Positions 15,404-22,799 of a stretch of 64,000 nt of DNA are shown here, piece after piece (the stretch's first letter is position 1; each line of letters starts with the position of its first letter). Origin of the DNA: a virus. Where the stretch lies: positions 1-64,000 of IMG/VR virus record IMGVR_UViG_3300034103_000446, one strand, 5' to 3'. The notes under the pieces were generated by a model, which was not told the DNA's origin, searched no databases, and was given only the letters and a program-made list of their open reading frames with translations. The position numbers and the translations under genes are program-made.

Positions 15404-16033
15404 TTATTCTAAATCCGGATATTGCACAGTAATATGTAACATTGTAGAAGAATCTTTTTTTCCTATAATTCCAGAAAAGAATGAATTAAATGCTATAGAA
15501 TATCTATCATCCCTAGTAATATTAGTTTCAACATCATGTCGAATATTAGAAGGGAAAATAATCAACTTGCCTGCAACTGGTTGCACTTCAGTTATTATAA
15601 ATTTTTCGGAAGTTATAAAATGTTCACCCGAATATATTATATTGCTAAAATCCATATGATAGAATGGGTTAGGAAAATAAAATTTAGTTTTAGCTTTTTT
15701 AGTATGGGTTGTTAAATAAAATATTCCGCTAAGTACAGAATTTGGATGTGCATGTATATGATGTTTTTCAGTATATGACGATTTGTTATACCATGCATCA
15801 CTTACCTTTATATCAAACAAAGAGTCTTTATACAAATCATTTTTAGTTTCTAGTATACACGAATTAAACCAAGTAACTAATTCTTTACTTTTTATTAATT
15901 CTTGAAAATTCGATTTATTTGTCATATTTGCAGTATATTGTTGACGTTGTGCTAACTCTAGTGTTTTAGTTGTTAGTTGCTCGTCAGCCGTAAATTCATA
16001 AAATGGTATATTAAATGCTGGAATTTTTTTCAT
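15404..16033 (-). CDS. 2OG-Fe(II) oxygenase (2OG-FeII_Oxy_5-like)
   Basis: This 209-residue protein has the iron-binding set of the family: HIHAHPNSVLSGIFYL holds the first histidine (and partner), GKLIIFPSNIRHDV gives the distal histidine, and RYSIAFNSF the 2-oxoglutarate-binding arginine. Relatives hydroxylate proteins or small molecules, and are common in T4-like phages with unknown targets. The gene has a TATAAATA box 7 bp before its ATG. It lies at the downstream end of an island with two more oxygenases. Confidence 0.85.
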   Translation of the reverse strand: MKKIPAFNIPFYEFTADEQLTTKTLELAQRQQYTANMTNKSNFQELIKSKELVTWFNSCILETKNDLYKDSLFDIKVSDAWYNKSSYTEKHHIHAHPNSVLSGIFYLTTHTKKAKTKFYFPNPFYHMDFSNIIYSGEHFITSEKFIITEVQPVAGKLIIFPSNIRHDVETNITRDDRYSIAFNSFFSGIIGKKDSSTMLHITVQYPDLE

Positions 16034-16040
16034 AGTAGTG

Positions 16041-16048
16041 TATTTATA
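16041..16048 (-). promoter_or_regulatory. Late promoter box TATAAATA of the oxygenase gene
   Basis: A perfect TATAAATA is read on the minus strand, 7 bp from the ATG at 16033, predicting a transcript with almost no leader. Confidence 0.6.
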
Positions 16049-16060
16049 CTTCTATTATTA

Positions 16061-16957
16061 CTAATATATTATTTTTATTTGTTCTGAATTAACCTTACCA
16101 ATCCAAGGGTATCTAAATTTTATTTCAAACGCTCTTTTGCTAAATTGAGTCGTATACATTAAACGTTCTTTGGGTGTGATTGGAAAATGTATGTCGCAAT
16201 AATCTTTTATTTTTTCAAAACCACTGAGTTTAATTTCTTGAGGTATTACTGGGAACCCACCTTCTTGATACGTCAAATATTTTATTTTATAATCATATAA
16301 AGGTCGGTTATATATGTTGATTGACTTATCTATATTTGGATCGTTTACTATTTGTTTGTGAACACGCTGGTATATGTCTATAAAGGCAAAAAGTAATTCT
16401 GGATCTTCTATTCCAAAGAAGTTACCTATAATATTTCTTTTACTTAACTTAGTATAATTTAGCCATGCTATTTCTATCAGATTGAGTTCAGTTATATAGG
16501 AACCAGCAAGTACCCCACTAAAAATTACAGTACCATCTTTGACCATTTCTGACATAGCAAAGTGAGTACATAACATAGGTGATATACAATTATAATTAAT
16601 TGCGTATTTCTCTAGTTGTGTGGTTAAAAAGGGTATTACGTTAAAATTTAAAATTTCCAAATCAAAATTATATTTTTCTTTGAAAAGCTGTAATTCTACA
16701 AAATCATGCTCATTAAAATCATTTTCATATTTAACAAACACAACCTTAAAATCTACCCCTGATTTAAGCCAAGCATATATGCATGACTGACTATCCACAC
16801 CACCAGATGCAAATAATGTATAAGGTGGGGGATATCGTTCTGTTATTCTTTTTACTGCATCTACTGCAATATCGATCGGTGCTCTTTTAGAAAAGATAGC
16901 GTTCTTAAATGACAGAGCCTTAATTTTACTATCATTGATCTCCGGTATCCAATACAT
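16061..16957 (-). CDS. PP-loop ATP pyrophosphatase-like protein
   Basis: The 298-residue protein carries the PP-loop FASGGVDSQSC (SGGxDS) at about residues 48-58. This motif adenylates a substrate with ATP in asparagine synthetase, QueC, ThiI and related enzymes. VKYENDFNEHDFVE after the second strand is typical. The rest does not match QueC or AsnB clearly, so the acceptor is open. It is followed directly (no gap) by nothing of its own operon but preceded by a zinc-ribbon gene whose stop touches its start, suggesting partners. Confidence 0.8.
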   Translation of the reverse strand: MYWIPEINDSKIKALSFKNAIFSKRAPIDIAVDAVKRITERYPPPYTLFASGGVDSQSCIYAWLKSGVDFKVVFVKYENDFNEHDFVELQLFKEKYNFDLEILNFNVIPFLTTQLEKYAINYNCISPMLCTHFAMSEMVKDGTVIFSGVLAGSYITELNLIEIAWLNYTKLSKRNIIGNFFGIEDPELLFAFIDIYQRVHKQIVNDPNIDKSINIYNRPLYDYKIKYLTYQEGGFPVIPQEIKLSGFEKIKDYCDIHFPITPKERLMYTTQFSKRAFEIKFRYPWIGKVNSEQIKIIY

Positions 16958-17161
16958 TTACCATTTACCTATTGGACAGCTAGCACCTTTTAATTTTGTT
17001 TTAGCGTCAACAAAACAACCGCATTTTTTACAATTACGCAGTCCGGATAAATATTCACATGAACTACATATAGCAATACGTTCTTGTGCTAATTCAGTAT
17101 CAACAAAAACAATATCACGGCCACGCTTAAGTTGTTCTTTAATTTTGTCTGTAAAATTCAT
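16958..17161 (-). CDS. Small zinc-ribbon protein
   Basis: The 67-residue chain has four paired cysteines in ICSSCEYLSGLRNCKKCGC and a last CPIGKW, the layout of a phage/bacterial zinc-ribbon family that ends in CPxxKW. An N-terminal helix is rich in charge. It directly precedes the PP-loop gene without spacing, so it may act as an adaptor or carrier for that enzyme; small zinc ribbons of this sort often accompany ATP-pyrophosphatases. This pairing is inference. Confidence 0.8.
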   Translation of the reverse strand: MNFTDKIKEQLKRGRDIVFVDTELAQERIAICSSCEYLSGLRNCKKCGCFVDAKTKLKGASCPIGKW

Positions 17162-17188
17162 AATTATTAACTTCCTATTAGGGGGCGG

Positions 17189-18769
17189 TCAAAAGCAGGC
17201 GCATACGTTAGGAAAACCTGGCCACCGGCACTGCACACCTTTCTGTGGAGCGGTGCAGTCGGTGAAACATGCAAAGCCGTTAGGACAGTTCGGGCCTGCT
17301 TGTAAATGTACAACAACTTCAGGATCGTCTAACAATGTAACATCAAACTCACTATCTTTTTTAATTAATAAGCGTATTTCACTAAATCCAGTTTCTCCTA
17401 AAATAGTTGTAAAATTACATCTTGTAGAGAATAATTTGTAGTCTTGACCTTCTAAATAATTGGAATCAACTACTCCATCAATAAATCCATCAATAAATTG
17501 TAAACCTGTAGGAAGTGGCTGTTCTAGGTTATATGACTCAATGAACATATTCAAAAATACAACTTCACCAATTGGCTGTCCCACTGTTTTTGTTTCGTAT
17601 AGATCAAATGCTATAATCTGAAGTACTTCAGGTTTAGACATTATTGATGTTATCCTATTAGTTGAATTTACATAGTTACCTTCTAGTGTTAATATATGTT
17701 CTCTCCAGCCGGCGTGTAATTTATCAAGATTAGGAATGTTTATTACTTCATTATAACGTACTGAACTTAAATATTGATTAGGGTCACTTACACTAAATTC
17801 TAACCCAATTTGAAATGCTACAGCAGAGCTATGGATAGCAGACGAAATACTAGTTCCGGATACAATATGATAAGAACCATCTTTGTTGGCTGCCATAATA
17901 CCAACACCCGGAGCCCACACATCGATTGCACCATAGTTAACAGTTCCACCTGTTACTGCAATTCCACTACTTGTATAGTTAGAAAAATCACATGGTTCAA
18001 AGTCATGGTTATATGCGCCAACTGTTACCACATCGGGCATCGATGATGGAGTAACATTGGGAATTGGTATTCCTGCATTACCTGCAGAACATACAACTAT
18101 AATCTTATTATCAAGCAATTTTTGAATTTTAGATTCAATAAACTCATTTTTATCAATAGCCCAACTTAAATTAACTACTGATCGGAAAGGATTTGCAGAT
18201 TTATGAGAAATAATAGCATCAAAAGCCGCAAGTAAATGACTTTGACGAGTAGGTGTTTCTCCAAATATTTTTACAACTTTTATGTCTGTATTAGCTAATG
18301 AACAAGTATTACCACCTATTATACTAGATATAGCAGTACCGTGACCGTTAATGTCATTAAATGTACCATCATAGCTATAAACATTTTCTACATTAACTCC
18401 AACAAATTCAGGATGATCCGCAGTAATTCCGCTATCTACAACATATACACTAATATAATGTTCATTTAATTTATGTGTTATAGTTGGCTTATCATAAACG
18501 TGTAAATCTAATACTGCAAGTTTCCACCAATTTGAATCAACTTCAGGATCAAAATCGACCGTTTCACGACTTAAAAGTTTTATAGGTGCTTCCTCATCAT
18601 TGATAACATATTCAATGATATCAGTAGTAGGTGGGATAGAATCAGTAGACACCTCATAAACTAATCCCAATTTATCAAACTGTCTAATGACAGTAATAGT
18701 ATTATCAGTAAAATATTGCTGAATTGTTGCTTCAGCCGTGTCGTTTTTAAAATCTATTAAATATTTCAT
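17189..18769 (-). CDS. Subtilisin-like serine protease (S8) with Cys-rich tail
   Basis: This 526-residue protein contains the S8 catalytic triad: Asp in YVVDSGITADHPEF, His in NGHGTAISSIIGG, and Ser in SGTSISSAIHSSAV. The oxyanion-hole asparagine is in VVCSAGNAG. About 110 residues precede the domain and may be a propeptide; there is no obvious signal peptide. After the protease domain come about 170 residues, ending in a cysteine-rich segment with six Cys in 33 residues (17189-17290). That tail is encoded by clearly more GC-rich DNA than the rest. It may mature a virion or host protein. A late-type box lies 27 bp upstream. Confidence 0.9.
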   Translation of the reverse strand: MKYLIDFKNDTAEATIQQYFTDNTITVIRQFDKLGLVYEVSTDSIPPTTDIIEYVINDEEAPIKLLSRETVDFDPEVDSNWWKLAVLDLHVYDKPTITHKLNEHYISVYVVDSGITADHPEFVGVNVENVYSYDGTFNDINGHGTAISSIIGGNTCSLANTDIKVVKIFGETPTRQSHLLAAFDAIISHKSANPFRSVVNLSWAIDKNEFIESKIQKLLDNKIIVVCSAGNAGIPIPNVTPSSMPDVVTVGAYNHDFEPCDFSNYTSSGIAVTGGTVNYGAIDVWAPGVGIMAANKDGSYHIVSGTSISSAIHSSAVAFQIGLEFSVSDPNQYLSSVRYNEVINIPNLDKLHAGWREHILTLEGNYVNSTNRITSIMSKPEVLQIIAFDLYETKTVGQPIGEVVFLNMFIESYNLEQPLPTGLQFIDGFIDGVVDSNYLEGQDYKLFSTRCNFTTILGETGFSEIRLLIKKDSEFDVTLLDDPEVVVHLQAGPNCPNGFACFTDCTAPQKGVQCRWPGFPNVCACF

Positions 18770-18796
18770 ATGGTAATTCCTGTTAGTTGTATCTAG

Positions 18797-18804
18797 TATT
18801 TATC
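18797..18804 (-). promoter_or_regulatory. Late-type promoter box GATAAATA of the subtilase gene
   Basis: GATAAATA on the minus strand, 27 bp upstream of the ATG at 18769, in the 36-bp gap between the subtilase and the oxygenase genes. Confidence 0.55.
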
Positions 18805-18805
18805 A

Positions 18806-19387
18806 TTAGTAAATCCAAGACACAAAAGAATATCTTATACCCCGGGTGACCTTGTTTACCTGGTGGTTGTATAGAAAATTACTAGGAAACACTAATATGT
18901 CTCCTATTTCTAAATTCATATCATATTTATCCCAAAATTTAAACTCGCCACCTTGAAACTCATCATTTAACAACCCAACCACACTCAGTGTGGGTATTCC
19001 CTTAGTTTCCCCGTCAAAAATACTAGTGATATGGTCTACGTGTTCTGCCATTCCCTTACCTTCTCTGTATCTGTTGATTTCAGGTATAGTTATACCATTA
19101 ATGTTAAAATTGGTTCCTAATGTTTTGATAACATATTTTTTATATTCATCAATTGCATTCTTAACAAATCCAGATATTAATAATCTTGTCATTCCGAAAA
19201 GTTCAGTCCTATCACAATTTTCCTCTGATTTTGGTGCTTCCGATAGCTTATTGTAGCCGGACCATTGATGTGGCAACCAATGAAATTCATCTGTTTTTTT
19301 AATTACGAATGAACATTGTTCTTTGGTAATTACTTTTTTATAAACTTGTACAAAGTCTAGTATAGTATGTTCTTCTGGTTTTAACAT
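18806..19387 (-). CDS. 2OG-Fe(II) oxygenase (prolyl 4-hydroxylase-like)
   Basis: The start at 19387 follows the previous stop by 2 bp and has GGAG eight bases upstream, better than the ATG at 19405. The 193-residue chain shows INRYREGKGMAEHVDHI (HxD iron ligands), LSVVGLLNDEFQGGEFKF, GDILVFPSNFLYNHQV (distal His) and a final RYSFVSW (2OG-binding Arg). It is a compact P4H-type dioxygenase. The substrate is unknown. It is co-transcribed with a second oxygenase. Confidence 0.85.
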   Translation of the reverse strand: MLKPEEHTILDFVQVYKKVITKEQCSFVIKKTDEFHWLPHQWSGYNKLSEAPKSEENCDRTELFGMTRLLISGFVKNAIDEYKKYVIKTLGTNFNINGITIPEINRYREGKGMAEHVDHITSIFDGETKGIPTLSVVGLLNDEFQGGEFKFWDKYDMNLEIGDILVFPSNFLYNHQVNKVTRGIRYSFVSWIY

Positions 19388-19389
19388 GT

Positions 19390-19998
19390 TTATACTCCGC
19401 CACAATATTTTTCAGGATCAGGCATGCCTAAACATTTCCTACGGTCATATTTGTAATCTTTGTATTTACCGAATTTATCCACATAGAACAAGAACGCTTG
19501 TAATTGTCTCTCACCCAGGTATTCATTTCTCCAATGGGGTAAAACACTCCCTTTATAAACAATAAGATCACCGGGATTTAATAAAATAGGAAATCTATTT
19601 CCTTTTAAATCATCAAACCAAATTTCCCAAGGCTCAGGGTCTATTGAAATATTAATAGTCGTAGCAAATTCACAACCTGGTCTGTCTTTGTGTTCTGCCA
19701 TTGTAGCACCGTTGTAATATATTCTAGCATAGCTAAAACTACTATATAATTGTTTGCCAATTACTTTTTCCATTAATGGTAGTAATTTGATACTCAGTGC
19801 TTCAACACATGGAGGGGCATACCTGGAATAAGAATTAGTAACTTGTCCATCTGAAAATATAAATTTATTTTCTTCATCTTGTTTGTTTTTGGCGTAAGTT
19901 ACTTTTTTCAATAACTCCATTTCTATGTCTACAAGTTCTAACACTTCAGGATGTAATGCACCCCTAATAATTTCATAATGATTGTCTTGAAATGACAT
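19390..19998 (-). CDS. 2OG-Fe(II) oxygenase
   Basis: The 202-residue protein has YYNGATMAEHKDRPGCEF (HxD ligands), ATTINISIDPEPWEIWF, GDLIVYKGSVLPHWRNEY (distal His) and RQLQAFLFYVD. These match phage-encoded dioxygenases of the P4Hc/cupin-like group. A tail rich in Y, D, K and C (YDRRKCLGMPDPEKYCGG) follows. It starts right after the tmRNA gene end, with TTTAGGAAAAAAA before the ATG, and reads into the next oxygenase gene. The substrate is unknown. Confidence 0.85.
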   Translation of the reverse strand: MSFQDNHYEIIRGALHPEVLELVDIEMELLKKVTYAKNKQDEENKFIFSDGQVTNSYSRYAPPCVEALSIKLLPLMEKVIGKQLYSSFSYARIYYNGATMAEHKDRPGCEFATTINISIDPEPWEIWFDDLKGNRFPILLNPGDLIVYKGSVLPHWRNEYLGERQLQAFLFYVDKFGKYKDYKYDRRKCLGMPDPEKYCGGV

Positions 19999-20015
19999 TT
20001 TTTTTCCTAAATTAG

Positions 20016-20341
20016 GGTAGGTTATTCTGTTACGAGGAAACCTACCGAAACCCTAAGCGGCCGCTTAGGCTGCTAAAGCGAACTGTTCGTCGTTTGCATT
20101 TACGTTTTTTGCTTCTTCGACCAGGTTACCCCAATCCTAACGGCTTCTACATTGCCGGACTGTCCATTTCAATACTCTTGACCCAATCGATCCTGTGTCA
20201 GGCCCATCAAAAACATACTAACCGCTCTGTTGCTACTGTATGCCTACAGTTTGTATCCATTCGTCTAATATGCTTATGGTGGACCTGGCGGGCACTGCCC
20301 CCGCGTCTTGAATCCTTTTCTGTCTACTTCATACAGTCTTA
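20016..20341 (-). ncRNA. ssrA: Circularly permuted (two-piece) tmRNA gene
   Basis: On the minus strand the acceptor piece comes first (about 20341-20277) and ends in an encoded CCA: T-arm stem GCGGG/CCCGC, then CCAGGTCCACCA. A 71-nt intervening segment follows (20276-20206). The coding piece starts GGGCCTGACACAGGAT at 20205. Its first seven bases pair with CAGGTCC, including a G3-U wobble, the alanine identity mark. The tag frame (20097-20065) encodes ANDEQFALAA and a stop. P2 pairs ACAGTC (20163-20158) with GACTGT (20338-20333). A later stem GGTAGGTT/AACCTACC (20046-20016) looks like a pseudoknot arm. The T-loop (GGCAGTG) is atypical. This 347-bp gap has no protein gene. Confidence 0.9.
20065..20097 (-). 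other. tmRNA tag reading frame (ANDEQFALAA-stop)
   Basis: Ten codons from the resume codon GCA give ANDEQFALAA, then TAA. The ALAA end is the degron seen by ClpXP/ClpAP in proteobacteria. The stop codon lies inside an 18-bp perfect palindrome (20051-20069). Confidence 0.92.
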
Positions 20342-20345
20342 ACTT

Positions 20346-20570
20346 TTATCTACACACCTGTCTATGTTGATACACAGGACGATGATAGATATCATACCCA
20401 ATCACTCTTTTGGTAGAGTGACATTGCAACGGTCTTGGTGCAGGTTGTGAGTATACTGAACCCATAACTGCGGCGCCGATTATTGCACCGGTCAATGCCG
20501 CGTTTTGTTGAGGTGTAGCACACCCAACAAGACTACCCAAAATAACAACAGCACCAATAAAACGTTTCAT
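20346..20570 (-). CDS. Small lipoprotein with glycine-zipper segment
   Basis: The 74-residue product has a signal peptide ending in lipobox SLVGC. A glycine-zipper-like stretch (LTGAIIGAAVMGSV) follows, and a basic, histidine/tyrosine-rich C-terminus (YDIYHRPVYQHRQVCR). It resembles small glycine-zipper outer-membrane lipoproteins of proteobacteria. It lies 9 bp behind a 37-residue membrane peptide gene and immediately upstream of the tmRNA acceptor piece, which may share the transcript. Confidence 0.75.
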   Translation of the reverse strand: MKRFIGAVVILGSLVGCATPQQNAALTGAIIGAAVMGSVYSQPAPRPLQCHSTKRVIGYDIYHRPVYQHRQVCR

Positions 20571-20579
20571 ATACGCTCC

Positions 20580-20693
20580 TTACATTAACAAACCATATGC
20601 AATGCACCAAAGTTCAAGCCCTAACTTGTAGGCTACATATAAGCCCATTAGTGCTAGTAATCCCTTAAGTGCTAAAGCTCTATTCATATTCAT
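20580..20693 (-). CDS. Small membrane peptide (37 aa)
   Basis: ATG at 20693 is preceded by AGAAAGGTG, a good ribosome site. The chain begins MNMNRALALKG and is mostly hydrophobic (LLALMGLYVAYKLGLELW), so a single short membrane segment is likely. A CATAAATA box lies 18 bp upstream. The 9-bp spacing to the lipoprotein gene suggests one operon. Function is unknown. Confidence 0.6.
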   Translation of the reverse strand: MNMNRALALKGLLALMGLYVAYKLGLELWCIAYGLLM

Positions 20694-20711
20694 GATTGTA
20701 TCACCTTTCTG

Positions 20712-20719
20712 TATTTATG
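20712..20719 (-). promoter_or_regulatory. Late-type promoter box CATAAATA
   Basis: Minus-strand CATAAATA sits directly after the stop of the 20720 gene and 18 bp before the 37-residue peptide; it may also drive the lipoprotein and tmRNA. Confidence 0.5.
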
Positions 20720-21751
20720 TCAAATTTCATAGTCCCTACATGATTTGAGGTTTTCATAGTCATCTATCAAGTGTCGATCCAAAATATTCCCGGTATCTTC
20801 ATACCAATCGATGGCTTCTACTGCTATTTTTGGATACAATGATTTATCATAGGCCAATGCCCTTGCATGTTTCTTATTGAATGCAACTTTGTTGGCTATT
20901 TGCATTCGCAATATATACAAATCCTGCTTGTTTACTTTTATAAGTTTTTTGAAGTTTTCTAACAACATCTCATAACGTTTTTCTTCATCGGGTTCGTCAT
21001 CAAACGAATAGTCAAATAGTTCCTCGTACAGTTCAAACCCTAAATTTTTTAAGAATTTATGATAGTGCATCTGACTTGCTACCAGAAAGGGCTTACCTAG
21101 TAACAAAGGAATAGCAGTCTTTTCAGTTAGAATAATTGTATTCCCGGAACTCTCACTTATCAATTGTGCAAATGATTCATAGTACTGATCTACTATTCTA
21201 TATTGATTTTTATCCTCTGCAAACTCAGATTCTAGTATCAATGGTCTACCGTCAAAATATCTATAGGTGTACATTACAGGGGTACCATGCATTGACACTG
21301 CTCCATGTTCTAACAGATTGTTTTTAGCTAACAAATCTATCAATAAACACCTATGAGCATGTGGCCGGTTGTTCATCGATATGTAATGGTATTTGTAGTC
21401 TACATGTTCATATGGGTCTATTGATAATTTTTTCCCTTCATTGCTATTGAATAGAGCTCCTAATGTTTTACCTATCCAATATGTACTCCACCAGGAAACC
21501 TCAGTGTTTTCAACTCGTGTAGGGTAATGCAACTCAGCAGAACCTGATATGACATATAATGGTTGATTCCTACTTTTACAAAAAGAAAGTAGGTTGTTAA
21601 ATAATTCAGGTTGTGCATGCCATTCCCATTCATTCTGGCAAAATAAAATTACCTTGTCATAGTATCCAGAAACAACTTTGTTATAAAAATTAGCAAAGTT
21701 TAGGCCGTCCCATTGATTGTGTCCTATATAGTTAGATACATTACCACTCAT
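20720..21751 (-). CDS. Putative GT-B-like glycosyltransferase paralogue
   Basis: About 343 residues (ATG at 21751; 21775 is also in frame). It opens YIGHNQWDGLNFANFYNKV, has FCQNEWEWH and the HRCLLIDLLAKNNLL element, and the shared signature ILTEKTAIPLLLGKPFLVAS followed by LGFELYEELFDYSFDDEPDE. The TEK..KPF element resembles the nucleotide-sugar site of GT10/GT-B enzymes. At least eight domains of this type occur in the window. It overlaps its paralogue at 21741-22799. Activity is inferred from motif and gene context. Confidence 0.65.
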   Translation of the reverse strand: MSGNVSNYIGHNQWDGLNFANFYNKVVSGYYDKVILFCQNEWEWHAQPELFNNLLSFCKSRNQPLYVISGSAELHYPTRVENTEVSWWSTYWIGKTLGALFNSNEGKKLSIDPYEHVDYKYHYISMNNRPHAHRCLLIDLLAKNNLLEHGAVSMHGTPVMYTYRYFDGRPLILESEFAEDKNQYRIVDQYYESFAQLISESSGNTIILTEKTAIPLLLGKPFLVASQMHYHKFLKNLGFELYEELFDYSFDDEPDEEKRYEMLLENFKKLIKVNKQDLYILRMQIANKVAFNKKHARALAYDKSLYPKIAVEAIDWYEDTGNILDRHLIDDYENLKSCRDYEI

Positions 21752-22799
21752 AGAATTGCAACATTTCTTCTTCATTATGTAATGAGCAAAGAAGGTGATC
21801 TACTTCTTCGCCTGTCTTAGTATAGTGAGCTAATATTTCTTTTACAAGGTCAGGTTTAAGGTTTCGATCATAAACTATTTCTCTTACCCTATTTTTATTG
21901 TGTAGTAGTTTATCAGAAATCTTATGTGTTATAAATGGTAACTCAGACAACGGAATCTCACATAGTCGTTTGTAATTGTCAACTAGCATTTCATATCTGA
22001 TATCTTCATCCGTAACATCATCAAACGAATAGTTAAAGATTTCATCATATAATACAAAACCTAAATCAACTAACATCTTATGATATCCCTGTCTTGATGC
22101 AACTAAAAAAGGCTTTCCTGCACATAAAGGCATGATTGTTTTTTCACTTATAAAATAGGATCTATCTGTAGTTTCACTAACTAACTGACAAAATGCTTTT
22201 TTATGTACATCGGTGACTGCAAACATTTGCGAGTGTGAATTTACTGTGAACTTTTCATGGTCGACCTCTAGAGGTGTAAAGTTAAAGTGTTTCCAGTTAT
22301 ATGTTCTCCAAGCTTCTTGTGCATAGCCAGAATACACTTCACTATCATGTATAGAAACTTTGCCGTGCTTCAATATATTATGTTTTGCCAATTGATCTAT
22401 AACCCTACAACGATGAGACTTTGGTCTGTGATTAAAATTAAAATAATGATGTGTGTACTCAGCAGGACCAAGAGGATTGATAAAGATACCAGTGCTGTTG
22501 CTTCGTATGGCATTAGTGTATGTTCTGCTAAACCAAGCTGTAGCCCAATATGTCACTACTATATTGTCAATCTGAACTGGGAAATCTTTTTCAGCAGCAC
22601 CAACGATAACATGTATGGGCCTACCTATGCTCTTGCAATGTTCTTGCAACAACTTCCAATGTATTGGTTCGTGGTTGTACCATTCCCATTCATTTTGACA
22701 GAATATTATTATCTTATCCCATTCCTCATTGAGCACACGATGATAAAATTCTATGAATTTATTATCCCCGGACCATTGATTGTGCGTGATATATTTCAT
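21741..22799 (-). CDS. Putative GT-B-like glycosyltransferase paralogue
   Basis: This 352-residue protein is a tandem paralogue of the preceding downstream gene: it starts MKYITHNQWSGDNKFIEFYH, has FCQNEWEWYNHEP, PKSHRCRVIDQLAKHNIL and FISEKTIMPLCAGKPFLVAS, then LGFVLYDEIFNYSFDDVTDE. The ATG overlaps the end of the giant repeat gene by ATGA. The two paralogues plus the giant gene form one translational unit. The reaction is not established; a glycosyl transfer role is inferred. Confidence 0.7.
   Translation of the reverse strand: MKYITHNQWSGDNKFIEFYHRVLNEEWDKIIIFCQNEWEWYNHEPIHWKLLQEHCKSIGRPIHVIVGAAEKDFPVQIDNIVVTYWATAWFSRTYTNAIRSNSTGIFINPLGPAEYTHHYFNFNHRPKSHRCRVIDQLAKHNILKHGKVSIHDSEVYSGYAQEAWRTYNWKHFNFTPLEVDHEKFTVNSHSQMFAVTDVHKKAFCQLVSETTDRSYFISEKTIMPLCAGKPFLVASRQGYHKMLVDLGFVLYDEIFNYSFDDVTDEDIRYEMLVDNYKRLCEIPLSELPFITHKISDKLLHNKNRVREIVYDRNLKPDLVKEILAHYTKTGEEVDHLLCSLHNEEEMLQFYEW

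Noticed and set aside
20051-20069. 18-bp palindrome with NotI core as a terminator
   Set aside because: It has no loop or T run, overlaps the tmRNA tag stop codon, and fits better as part of the tmRNA structure.
19999-20345. A protein gene in the 347-bp gap
   Set aside because: No minus-strand frame with a start and ribosome site was found; the sequence is explained by the tmRNA.
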